The position numbers and the translations under genes were made by a program. Source: Pezizomycotina sp. ARF18 (taxonomy: Eukaryota; Ascomycota). From it: a stretch of DNA of 59,100 nucleotides. Position 1 is the stretch's first letter, and each line of letters opens with the position of its first letter. The stretch is from the NCBI GenBank assembly GCA_002224055.1, contig AZLU01000245.1:1-59100 (forward strand). The letters are read 5' to 3'. The notes beneath the pieces were generated by a model that was not told the DNA's origin, searched no databases, and saw only the letters and a list, made by a program, of their open reading frames with translations. Below are positions 36,561-47,797 of the stretch, in pieces.

Positions 36561-37105
36561 GACGAATGGAGGTTTATGTGGAACTTCCGTCCGGAGAGGA
36601 GAGTGGACTGTCGAGGAAGACGAGGTTTCGTGACTCCTGTTTGGTTATAATTAAAAAAAAAAAAAAAAGAAAGAGAGAGAAGAGGAAAAAAAGGGTGGGT
36701 CGGCTTAAAGCTTTCAAACAGGCAGTAAGTGCAGTGGGCAGCATCCATCCCTTCCCTTCAAAAACATCTCCACAATTTCTTGGCACCCGTAAAGCCTCCA
36801 TCCAGATTATCTTGCTCAGTAGATTGATATCGAAACTACTTACTTTTTGCTTGTGTAACCTTCTGCTCTTTATTTATTTTTATTTTTTGGAGCAGTACAT
36901 AGACATTATCTACTTAGTATGAACCCTTTTTCTTCTCATTCTACTCCTATACTTATCCTTTCGTAGAGGTTCTCGTTGCTACAATTCCCTACTCGGCTCG
37001 TTGCTCCGGTCATACCTGATTGGGTTAGGCGACAGCTTTTTTTGTAACTTTTATAAGCTAATTAACTTGCCCCTTGAGCCTTGAGGGAGCTTTCGACGTT
37101 TCTAG

Positions 37106-37290
37106 AACAAAAAGGTGCTGGATCACCCGATGGCAGCCAGTTCGAGCTTGCAAGGAATATATTAAAACAACAATTTCTCTTTTATTCCAACTACGCCCTT
37201 GCAACCGAGGCGGATCGTCTGACGAAGAAACTTCCAAAGGGGGTTGAAAGATACGAAACATACTGCACTTCCCAACGGAAATCTCAATGA
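37106..37290 (+). CDS. Exon-like segment of unidentified gene
   Basis: Begins at a canonical-looking acceptor (GTTTCTAG, 37098-37105) and stays open to TGA 37288-37290. The protein has ordinary composition: EQKGAGSPDGSQFELARNIL, then KQQFLFYSNYALATEADRLT and KKLPKGVERYE. It looks helical and protein-like, unlike the homopolymer frames around it. After the stop, another frame stays open through GNLNEFSSYRVWGKHLDTR, and a later one reads VELTDLAELIINQPILLLPG. This could therefore be a frame-broken gene of about 37.08-37.53 kb. No start codon or family is recognised. It may be an undetected gene or part of the leader of the next gene. Confidence 0.3.
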
Positions 37291-38639
37291 ATTTAGCAGC
37301 TATCGGGTGTGGGGGAAGCATCTTGATACACGAAACGAACAGCCCCCCAACATTCGGGCTCCGACGTTATGCATAAGGTGGGGTTGTTCATTTCGGAGAG
37401 GCTGGAGGGTAATTCATAAGGAAGAGGTAATCTGGTTTTGGGAGCGTCGAGCTTACTGACTTGGCGGAGCTTATCATCAATCAACCCATATTACTACTCC
37501 CCGGTTTGCCAGATTTCTGCGAAAGGATTACGCTTTCTCTTTTTTTTCTCTTTTTTTAAATATTATTATTATTGTTCATTTTACCTTTCATTAAGCTAGC
37601 TTGAGAGCTATCGCATACAGTCTGGATACAGAGCTACTTTTTTCCTCTTGACAACACCGAAATCTTGATCTACCGGCAGCTGGGCTGACTCTCCGATCTC
37701 CCGGTTTCTTCGTTGCTCTTTTCGTAGTTTGTTTCGCCGGTGAAGCAAAAGAAACTATTTTGCAGATTTAAAGACCGAGCGAAAAAGTTAAAAAGGAGAA
37801 TCTTGCTTTTTCAGCTTGCATGCATATATCATATATCATTGCAGCATTTCCACCACCTTGAAGACGGAATCGAATCGTACGACACCTGAGCGGGGCCATC
37901 GAAACTTACGAGGAATCTACCTGACTAAACTGGGTGGTCTAGAAGAACAGATGGACATACACTGCCACTCGAACTTACTAAAAGACTCGCTCAATTCGAA
38001 ATACGCGCAGCAAAAGACACTCAAAAGACGTTCACCACACTGACAGAACGGCGCACGGTCCTCCTGTACAACTATCTTGTTTGTCGTTAGCTGCATCGTG
38101 CTTGCTGCACTATCCAACTGTACAGATTCACTCCCATCTTCCCGCATTACCTACTTTTTTTTTTTTTGGTCCTATTTATAACACAAGTTCTGCTTACTCC
38201 ACTTTCACTCTTTCTTTCCTTCGTATCTTGCACATACACATTTCTGGCTACAAAAAAGGAATAATTTATTGGGCGTCAAAAAGAAACCCTTTACCCTTGA
38301 ACGAATCTTGTCAATCACTTGTGAGGGGGGCAAAAGTATTTAAATAAGCGGGGGAAAGTCGCTGCAGGGCAGCGGAGACCCAAGTTACTCGACGTTTTCG
38401 GCTATTCCAAACTACTGGAAAGTATAAATCGAATATTCACGTCCTTTTTTTTTTTGTTCCTTTTGCAGTCAACCGGATAACCCACTTCCACTCGTTTATC
38501 TTCCCCGTATTTCCCCTCTTTTAGGGCTACATCTTGTTGAGATATCGAGAGGGGGTTATCGTGTTTTTCTTTCTTTTTTTTAAACCAGATTCCTTATAAT
38601 CGCATTTTTAAAACGCTAAAAAAAAAACTCCAAATCGCG

Positions 38640-38668
38640 AAAAAAAAAAAAAAAAAAAAAAAAAAAAC
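38640..38668 (+). promoter_or_regulatory. A28 leader directly before the start codon
   Basis: Twenty-eight consecutive A (38640-38667) then C and ATGG. If transcribed, the mRNA leader would end in an A-tract touching the initiation codon. Pre-AUG A-tracts can bind poly(A)-binding protein and influence initiation in yeast; that effect here is inferred. Confidence 0.5.
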
Positions 38669-41600
38669 ATGGCTTCCAGCCCGTTGAGTCACGATGCACT
38701 TCAGTCAGAGGGTGAAAATGGTGCATATACGTCCAAGTTTTTTATACCTTTCTTGCCGCACATCGACGATGTCAATATGAACCCCAGGGAAGCTGCCGAT
38801 AGCCCAAGCGTACAATCAAAGACGGCTGTAGATAAGGTGTGTTGATTTTCTCCCCACTTAAATTGAAGATCGAAATACTAACGCGAGCGAATAACAGAAG
38901 AAGACCGATATGCAGCCTGCTCAAATGCTCAAAGTCCAGAAGCGTGGAGAATTACAAACCTATCAAATATCATTGGATGGTATAGAAACTTGGGACGTAC
39001 GTTAGTTTTATTACTACTTTTCTTTCTCAGACTTGCAATTGGAAAACGAAGCTTTAACTAACGCTTCTACAGGATCTTTTAATATCACTTCAGCGTCTCT
39101 TCACCTTCAGTTTTTCCAACCCACCTTCTATCATGACCTTTGAAGGTGATATGATATATCCTGAAAATTTCAAGCAATTTATGACAGCCGGCAGACGACT
39201 CGTCTTGCTTTTCCGCTGATTTTAAAACTTTGAAGAATTTTGGATCACCGCTGTCATCTCACTCGAGTATGGCTAGTCCAGGGTCGGCCTATAGCGTTCA
39301 TTCATGAAGAAAGAAGCGCTTGAGAATATCCCTCCCTTACAAGACAACCAATTCGCAAGCTGGCATTCGCAAAACGCTGAAGCATTATCGAAGATGCAGT
39401 CATATGGCGGTCCCGACCGATGAGTAGCTCACTGTCGCCGGTCAGTTCGCCGCGAAGCCAGGGCAAGGGCGGCGATCTATTGATTCACGTAAGGATTCCA
39501 CTTTTACCTCACTGATAATTTTTTTTCGTCTCGAACAATTCAACTAATTAATTTTTTTATCCGCGCTAGAACGCACATCATTAGGAAGCCCAGGAGTAGG
39601 TTCGCCGTATAGTGCGCAAATAGACAATCTATATTCTCGTCTATGTCACCGGAAAGTTCGAGCCAAGAAGCCGACACACCGGCCACAGATCCAGGGGACA
39701 ACGATGAACTGAGTTGGGGATTTGGACGTGATCCTAGCCTATGGTACCCTGCCTCCGACAAATGGTCTACCATGAAGGGCAAACAGGAGCTTGAGCAGCT
39801 CGAAACCGAACCTGTTGAAGAATCAAACCCTCTCCATGCAGAGATTGATAAAGTGCGCTCGAGAGGATTGTGAAGCGAATGGCATCTGGTTTCGAGACAG
39901 CGCCCCAGGATACATGGTCGAGGGGCGTGCGCAGACCGTCAGTTGGTCCTTATCCAGCGCGGTCGCCTGGACCCATTCCCGACGCATCGACCGAAGACGT
40001 TGAAATGAGCTCTTACCCCATTTATGGAGCTGAGTTGGAACAAAAGATCAAAAGAATTACCATGGATGTAGATCACGAGATGGATGAAGCGGAAGAGTTA
40101 CAAGATTCCATGTGGCAGATGCAGATTGATGAGGTTGAGGACCTGTTCTCCTCGCACGTTATTCTCTGTCCACATATCACCTTCCATGTTACCAAACCCA
40201 TACGCTTGCGAATCCACCTTACGCCGACAATCACCGTTATTCCTCCTCCAGTTCCTCAAGAGCACGAACGCTTTTTCGCTACCAGCGTTGGTGAGAACTT
40301 GAATCTGGAGATGTCGTTAGAAAACAACGGAAAGATCACTAGCCTCGTTAGCGAACCCGAAAACACAAAGTACCCCGCTAAACCGAAGGAGAAAATTACT
40401 CTATTGAAGAAATCCGAAGGCCGTGGAGCAGGCGGTAGGTGGCATCTTGCTCGTACGGATCTTCAGCTAGAGGGAAGTTGGGGTAATTCTGAGATTGGAC
40501 AACTCGGAGGTATGGGAGACGATGGCAAGCGGAGAAATGGTGGCACGATGTTGGACCTGGGATTTAAAGGAAAGGATAATGCTAGGAGATCATTTGCATT
40601 ACAGTTCGATAAAGTTGCCGAGTTCATTGATCTATTCATGGATACGTGCGGCTTCCCACAACGAGAGCGTGAGGTAAGTAGGCTGTTGTTCTAATGTTGA
40701 GCGGCCCTCCTCCCAATAATCGAGAGCTAAAAATTTAATATCTTTAGACTATGTGCGGTTTCTGGTCGCAAAGGCTTCCGAAAAAGCCTAGGAAATCTCA
40801 CGTCTTGTTACTCAAGATTCTGCCAGTGAAGGACTTGATAACTGTGCTTCCCATAGAAACCGATCCACCTCCGGACCGCGTCGTCCGTTTCTTCCTCGTC
40901 ATGCGCGCCGTATCGCGCAAAACCATCAAGAAAGAAGGACTGGAGATCAACGGTGTGATGTCTGCCGTCGTGAGAGAAGTCTTAGGTTCGAAATCAAAGC
41001 CAATCGTTCCTGCTACTCGAGGTAGAGGACGCGGTCGGGGTGGTCGTGGACGTGGTGGAACTGGCCGTGGTGGCGCTGAGAATGGTCGGGGAGGCATGGT
41101 CGCTTCCGACGGCAACGGAATAGTATCAGCTACTAGTGCCGAGGATGAAGAGAACGGCCTCACGATCTTTGAATACGGAGCCTGCCTACTTTCGATTAAA
41201 AAAGCTGCGGGCGAGTGGCCGGGTCTACCTGCGCCACCGCCTGCCGACTGTGATGCGGCGGAATTTATCAAGCAGAAAGACGAAGAGGAAGCCCAAAAGC
41301 AGGCGGCGGAAATAGAGCAACAGCAGGCCGAAGAGGCTATAGCGACCAGTCTTCTCCTCCAGCGGAGGATGTCGATATGGGCATGGAAGTTGACGAAAGT
41401 CCACAGGCGCAATCGTCTCGCGAAAGTTCTACTGCTGAAACGGAACCTAATTACTCTCACAAACCCGATATACCGATGGAAGTACCAAGTTCCGAGGAAT
41501 TTAAGGTGGAGCAGGACTTCGGTCAAGGCTATGGCACCGACTGGCACCGCCAGACGATCGACATGGGAATGTCGTTGCAATCGCAGCAGCAGCAACAACA

Positions 41601-41731
41601 GTTGCAACAGCAATTTTACACTTCTGGGTGGCAACCAGGACAATTCAACGCGATGGGCTCAGCCATTTTAATCCGGAGGTATTGATACTGGTCCCACTGG
41701 TGGCTGGTTTCTACCAACGGCTGGCTATTAG
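38669..41731 (+). CDS. Uncharacterised protein with RGG/GRG box and Gln-rich tail
   Basis: Start ATG at 38669 (MASSPLSHDALQSEGENGAY...), first intron about 38837-38896 (GTGTGT...CAG), second about 39000-39071, a further one near 39489-39570. Exons give VQKRGELQTYQISLDGIETW and DLLISLQRLFTFSFSNPPS, then DELSWGFGRDPSLWYPASDK and KQELEQLETEPVEESNPLHA. The largest intact frame (39870-40694) has SHVILCPHITFHVTKPIRLR and a segment ending FMDTCGFPQRERE. After an intron (about 40674-40747) come LPKKPRKSHVLLLKILPVK and VVRFFLVMRAVSRKTIKKEG. A run of RGRGRGGRGRGG type follows (about 41020-41090), then a Gln-rich stretch and the inferred end GGIDTGPTGGWFLPTAGY, TAG 41729-41731. RGG boxes commonly bind RNA and are arginine-methylated. 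No named family is recognised. Confidence 0.75.
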
Positions 41732-43080
41732 GCCCTTCTTGCTTTGTGAAAGATGCAACGACATCCAATGCCGCATTGATGGGATTATGAAGGTGCAGCT
41801 CGGTTTTTGTTCTTTGCGACAATTTAATATTCAGCGAGCTTGGAATTTTTCCTCCCTTTTTTTTTATTTTTAGGCTCTCTTCCTTAACAGGGGGTATCCG
41901 AGATCTTAGCACGTCAAATAGTCGAGACGAAAAGACGATCGATTTCTTCGGGTTAGAGCTCGGCGCCCCGAATCGCCAAATGAAACATCTCGGAAAAGAA
42001 ACAAGAAACTGAAAAAAAAAAAAAAAAAAAAAAGGGAAAGAAAGAGAGCGCGAGAAACTAGTGCCCAATCAGCAATCAGCAGTAAAACTTTGATGCATGC
42101 GCCTGGCTCAGGAATTGATCGATCACTGAGAAACAAAGCACATTGCCTAAACAAGGACAGAATTTTGGAAGAAAACTCTTCTCCAACGCAACCCATCCTT
42201 TGCTTTTCAAGCTTTGCCAGTCGGTGCATCTCATATACCAAAAGAAGGAAGAAAAAAAGGAAAAAGAGAAAAAGAAAAACGTGGGGCAATGAGTGGTTGG
42301 TTCGATTTTTTTCCAAATTGGACAAGGTAACGTGGCGGCGGGGGAAAGAACAAGGTCTCCTATCCTCCTCCGTAGATTCCCGTCCGGGATATATCTAATT
42401 TATAATTTTACCTTTCTGTTTTTTACCTACCCGTTGTTATTACCCCTTGTTAGTAGTAGCAGTAGTAGTGTATGGTTACAGTAGTATCTTTGATAGCAGT
42501 GTTTTTTATCAGACGGTTCTCGTGATGCAGTATTACTTACATATGCACTTCTCTGTGGAGTATTCTCCTCCTACTTCTTTTCTAGTAGAAAACGAAGGGC
42601 GGTCAGTGGGGTGAGCATCATGACATGCACTGCGCCACCAGAAAATAGAAAAGTTAACTCGAGCAAAACGCTTCCTCCCCATTGGCAACTCCCTTCCGGG
42701 GACGTGGCCATGGACTCGTTGACTCCCTCGCCCAACCAACTCACCACGAAAGTGAGAAACTCTTCCGACAATCCCTTCCTTACTGTCATCCCTCGCTTTC
42801 CATTCAAGCCTTTTTTCCCCCCCTCCTGTCTTTGCAAATCATCATTTATATATATAATATATATTTTATGTGTGCTTTGTTTCTCCTGTCTGTTTTATTT
42901 TGACTTCTTTTTGCTTCCGTTGATAATAATAGTTATTCATTTTGCCCTCGTTCGCTCGTAAAACGCAATCTACACGTTTCTCTTTTCTCACTTCTCACTT
43001 GCAGCTCGTTCAATTATTTACCTTACTGCAGACCATCTGAAACATCTATCGCAATACTCTTTGGAAAAGACCGAGATTAC

Positions 43081-43170
43081 AATTATAAATATAAAACGGG
43101 TCGGTATTATTTATAATTACTTTAGATATAAATATATTTGATAACACCTGGGACAACACCTGGGTGTTAT
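43081..43170. other. Two adjacent inverted repeats
   Basis: AATTATAAAT (43081-43090) pairs with ATTTATAATT (43109-43118). Some 22 bases on, ATAACACC (43141-43148) pairs with GGTGTTAT (43163-43170) around a loop that repeats ACACCTGGG. Both are perfect stems of 10 and 8 bases. Function unknown. Confidence 0.6.
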
Positions 43171-43440
43171 AACTTTTAAGAAGAAGAGATACTCAGGACA
43201 TATTACTACTGTTTATAAAATTCCAACGTTATTGCCAATTGCTTTGATAATAATATTGTAAAAAGATCATAGCGCTCTCGATTAATTAGGAATGGAAATT
43301 GAATACTCGCACTACTAACGAAAGTCCATCTCAGCAAAAAGGCGCAAAGGGAAACAAATTCCTTTTTGTTTTCTTCTAATTACTTAGTTACTACTTGTTC
43401 GTGTTTGTTCCTCAATCTTTTAATCTATTATTCTGTCTCT

Positions 43441-43516
43441 CTTCTTTTCTTTTCTTTTCTTTTCTTTTCTTTTCTTCTTTTCTTTCTTTTCTTTTCTTTT
43501 CTTTTCTTTTCTTTCT
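43441..43516. repeat. TTTTC pentanucleotide tract
   Basis: About a dozen TTTTC units with two small interruptions (TTC, TTTC). Pyrimidine-only on the plus strand, so it is homopurine/homopyrimidine DNA. Confidence 0.9.
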
Positions 43517-45010
43517 TCTATCTATTATTTATTCTTCCCTTGATTCTTATATCCCATCTACATCTCCTTCTACTTTATAATCGTTTCTTGATCTCTCTTT
43601 TCTCACTTTTCTCGCAGGTACAGATTTATTTTTATACCGTAACGCTTCGAGGTATACGAAACAGGTCTCATGAAACCTAGCCCAGCCTAAAGAAGAACGG
43701 CCCTTCTCTTACCTCGCGCCTTAAAGTATCCCCCCACCAGCAACTACTGACTGGTGAGGAAATATACATTTTTCACTGTTTCTATTAGCCTCAACGGTCA
43801 TCGCTTCCCCAAGATTTTTTTTTTTTTTTTTTGTTATAGAGCCCTTCGTTCTTTTTCCGAGTTCCAGAACGCCCCTAATCCTGGTCAGATTAAGGAATCA
43901 AAATCAGCTCAATGCGTTCAAGTGTTCAGATGACCACTACTGGCTGGTACTATTATAAAAGTTTTATATTTTCTCTCTTCAAATCTTTGAGATTATATTG
44001 GAAATTCTTTGTCTAGATAATTGCCAGCGGTTTTTTCATTCTCGTTCTCGTTCTCGTTCTCGTTCCCATTCTCTCTCTCTCTCCCTCGCTCTCTATGGAG
44101 ATGAATAAAAATTATCATAACAGTTTTCGTCCCTTGTGCACCCCCTGTCTGACCTTGTTGGTCACAGTTCTAATTATCTTCCTCCTCCCACATTTTTCGT
44201 CCTTCTCGTTCAATTGGCTTTTCCGGGATATGCACAAGCACTTTCTTTTTCTTTTCTTTTATATCTAACAAAGGGTCACTTTCATTTTTCGCCATCCGCT
44301 AACAAAGGGCGCCTAGCAGACAGAGTACAATATTTTAATTTATATATTTATATATATATATATATATATATATAACTCTATAAATATCATATACTATCAT
44401 CTACTTATATATATCACTTGCAAAACTCTTGTGTCGCTTTCTTACTACCGCAAATATCCCCCAATTCGAGAGAAATTCAACGAGCAAACACTACCGTTGC
44501 CTTTTCTGAAATCCATATACGTATACCTCGAGAAACGCATTCGCTAAAGGCACATTCCCGATTCCTTTCAAACTAGCACATCTCGTAAGTATCTTCAGTT
44601 TTGCTTCTTATTGGTTTTAGAAGCTAGCCCGGAATTTTTTGCCCTTGTGTCCCGTCCTGCCTTTGTTTCCATCATTTCAGAACCATTTAACCCTTCCCAC
44701 AATTTTCGTTTTATCTGATCTTGTGTTGTTCTGCGACGGAACATTTCAAGGTAGATCACACTTTCTTGAACTATAAAATAAGAATTTTAAGCATTTATCG
44801 AACTCTTCCAAAAATTTACGTGAAAATCTTTTACCTTGAAAGATAATTTGCTCACTTTTCTCTTTAAACAGAGATTGCAGATTGATACCCACAAAAAAAA
44901 AAAAAAAAAAGTTCAATTTCAATTTTCCATTTCTTCTTGCCCTTTTCTTAAATATAGGAAGGAGGAAGTCTATTTATCGTTTCGCTTTCGCACGGACATT
45001 TTCCCCCACC

Positions 45011-45020
45011 CTATATAGCG
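45011..45020 (+). promoter_or_regulatory. TATA-like sequence
   Basis: CTATATAGCG lies about 35 bases before the inferred kinase start codon at 45053. Position and sequence suit a TATA element, but it would then require a very short leader. Chance occurrence in AT-rich DNA is possible. Confidence 0.25.
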
Positions 45021-45052
45021 CAGGTCCTAACGTCATCGCCTACCCCGGAAAC

Positions 45053-46917
45053 ATGGCGGAAAACAACACCCATGTCTCACTACCGCCACCCGCAGCCTCA
45101 CGCCAACGACCTTTCCTCCTAAACGTAAACACCAAAGCTGCCGCTAGCACAAACAAAGCACCATCGTTATCCTCGGCGTCGTCCTGCTCGTCAGCTGACT
45201 CCCGCTTTCGCCTGAACAACCCTCAACGCCGATTGCCCTCTCATCCTCTGGCACTCTTGGAAATGGAAGGTCCGTCCCATTCTGCAATCTTCGCCCCAAC
45301 GTTCGCCGCATCGCCGCCGTCGCTAGTATTGACCGACTTTCCGGACGGTAAGCACGCCATTCCCGAAAATGATGGGTTCCTATCATCAATGATCAAACAC
45401 CGGCGCCAGGCACCCTTACGCCAACCGTGCGGGCGGCAGCTGAGCCCTTCGCGGACGACTGGCTTCTGGTGCATGCTTCTCCAACATCGATAAGCGCTAC
45501 ATCTGCTGGGATTAGCGTAACAACACCGCGGCGTGTCCTGTTCGAAAAAACAGAAGCAGGTGAAGAGGTTCTCGACTGGGAACGCGGTTCCAAATTCTCG
45601 TTGGAGACGGTTGCAATCAGTGCTTCCGGACAAAAATAAAGGGGCTAAGGCTGAAGAATGGTTTGGAGACCGTAGCGAGCGCTCCGAATGCGGAAGTTGC
45701 GGCTACAAACGTTGATGATTTCGGCATTGCTTTTCAAGAGGGCAGCAGCTTGTCTTCCCGCTTGGGAATTTTAGGCTAAGCGAGCCAATTCTAAGCGAGG
45801 CCCACGGCTGCTTGGAAATGGAGCGTGGTCGAATGTATATCTCGGAGAGTTGGTGCCTTTTCCCGATACAGGACTTTCTGGTGGACCTTTGGCAGTCGCC
45901 GTGAAGCAGCCTCTCAATGACTTTTCAAAGCGCACGATCAGGCACGAAGCGAAGATACTGTCGTATCTCTATAAAATAAATTCGAGAAGCAAGGCGACAC
46001 TCAGTGTTGTCGAGTTCTACGGGTTCGAGGAAGCCTCACACTCGATACTAATGAATTACATACCTGGCCCACGTATGGATCGTTTCATCGCCGATAAAGT
46101 ATCTGAAAACGAACGGAACCCTTCGAATCTAACGCTACGCTTACCGATTATTGGGACACGGCAGTGGATTTTTATGGCTGAGAAGCTTGTCCAGGCGTTC
46201 CAGTACCTGAAGGACAGTGGCGTTATCCACGGCGATATTAAGCCGCATAATATATTTCTACGGGAGTGGACACATCAAAGTAACGGCGAATGGTGGGGAA
46301 GTATAGACGAGAAGGAATCAAAGACCGGCCTCTGGGAACCTATTGTGGGAGACTTTTCTTCGAGTTTCATTGTTGATTCGAATGGATTGATATCTGACGA
46401 TGAAGAGCCTGTGTCAGCTGTTACCAAGACATATTGTGCGCCAGAGTTGCTTCAGGCTTTCACAAGTCGGCCCGTCACTCCAAATCGGCCACCTTCTTCC
46501 TCGTCGTCTCAGACACTTTCCGAAGTGAGCCATTCGAATCATCTATCGCCTTTGTCAGCGTCGCGACGGTCCCTGGAGCCTAGGCCGATACCCACCTTCG
46601 CTTCGGACCTCTACTCCGTCGGTATCACTTTGCTGCAGATGGCGATCGGATCCCACCCTTACTCAGACGCGCATAGCGAGTACCAAAAGAATGCTTGGAT
46701 ACAGCAAGGCGATCCGTTCGCGTTTGCTAGGAACGGCTTGAAAATTTTCAAGTGCATGAAAGGTGGAATTGTCGATCGTTCTCTCAAGGGGTGTTTTGGT
46801 AAGACTAGCGATGGACGCACCACTATAGAGACCCTTGGAGAGAGGCTCAGCGTCATAGGTGGAGAATGGCGTGCCCAGATGGCGCAGGGAAATGACAGTT
46901 GGGTCTGGGGCCAATAA
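45053..46917 (+). CDS. Serine/threonine protein kinase, non-RD type (HGD, DFS)
   Basis: The start ATG at 45053 gives MAENNTHVSLPPPAASRQRP, a Ser/Pro/Ala-rich N-terminal region to about 45780 broken by frame changes. The kinase domain starts near 45807. It has the glycine loop LLGNGAWSNVYLGE, the ATP-binding Lys in LAVAVKQP and the alpha-C Glu in RTIRHEAKILSYL. The catalytic loop is VIHGDIKPHNIFL: Asp, Lys and Asn are kept and the usual Arg before Asp is Gly. The metal-binding loop is GDFSSSF, with Ser for Gly after DF. YCAPELLQAF is the APE motif, and FASDLYSVGITLLQMAIG with SHPYSD is subdomain IX. A Ser/Pro-rich insert of about 50 residues separates APE from subdomain IX. Stop TAA 46915-46917. 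Catalytic residues are complete, so it should be active without activation-loop phosphorylation. The family within fungal kinases is not identified. Confidence 0.85.
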
Positions 46918-47797
46918 CTGGTCCAAGATTCGAGCTGAATACTCTTTCACACATCTCCTTTACTACCGCGAGAATATCCGCGCGCATGCTAGAGTAATTT
47001 GCTCCGAGTTTATCGCTTATTGCATTTTAATACTGTTTCTCTTTCTTAAACCTTTTGATACCACTTTCATTTCGGCAATTATTAGCTGCTCTATTCCTTT
47101 CTTTTCATTTTCCTTTTCTTTCCTTTTCTTTTTTTTTCGAATAGCATGGTGAGCATTTCATGGGACAAAAATACCAGATCGTATGGATATAAAAAAAAGG
47201 TAGATGAGATACGGAGTTTTTTTTCATTTTTTTTTTTTTTTTTTCATTACAAATATAGTTGAGCGCATCATTCCCCATGTCTCTCGAGTTTTACTATAAT
47301 AACATCTTCATCCATTGATATGTAATCTCCTTAAATCTTAGTTTTTATTTTTTATTTTTATTTTTCGGATTCTTTCTGTACCTCGACCCCAACGTGAACG
47401 CTCTTTTACTGTAGAAAGACACCTATAGTAGATACGGCCATTTTCAGTGTCAGCGTGAGTAAGTAAATATTACTGGGTAATTTAACCCCCTCCGAGCTTA
47501 CCGTCCATTCCTTTTTTCTCTCATTGTAATCATCATATCTATCCATTCCAAAAAAAAAAAAAAAAATTTGGTATATACTACCTATGTACTTGTTGGTTGT
47601 TAATTTAATCACCGAATATCGAGATCGTGTTTATCCCATACTTGCTTACACTGCCCATCATAACAAATGTCTTACGGTTCTCTTGGAGGAAAAAAGAAAC
47701 GGAATCATCGTACAGCTTATGGGCCAGTGTTCAAAACCAATGTTACCAAGTATTCAAAAAAAGAATTCTACATATTTTCATTTACGATTTATGATAT
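46918..47797. other. Convergent intergenic region
   Basis: 3' flanks of the kinase (+) and MFS transporter (-). Contains T-runs at about 47217-47245 and an A18 run near 47551-47566. No gene seen. Confidence 0.55.

Larger units (their letters stand above)
36561..38668. other. Divergent region upstream of SPF27 and the RGG-box gene
   Basis: Contains the exon-like stretch 37106-37290 (listed), further open but unassigned plus-strand sequence to about 37530, ATT repeats near 37562-37573, and an A28 run ending one base before the start codon at 38669. The rest shows no conserved sequence. Confidence 0.45.
41732..45052. other. Long region upstream of the kinase gene
   Basis: 3.3 kb with no conserved ORF. 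Holds an A22 run near 42012-42033, a paired inverted-repeat block at 43081-43170, a TTTTC pentamer tract at 43441-43516, T18 near 43817-43832, CTCGTT hexamers near 44037-44067, a TA run at about 44350-44373 and CT-rich sequence near the gene. This is typical of a long fungal promoter and leader, and a spliced 5' untranslated exon is possible. Confidence 0.5.

Noticed and set aside
40798-41643. 281-codon minus-strand frame
   Set aside because: Antisense shadow of the RGG-box protein; Pro/Arg and Leu runs mirror the RGG and Gln codons.
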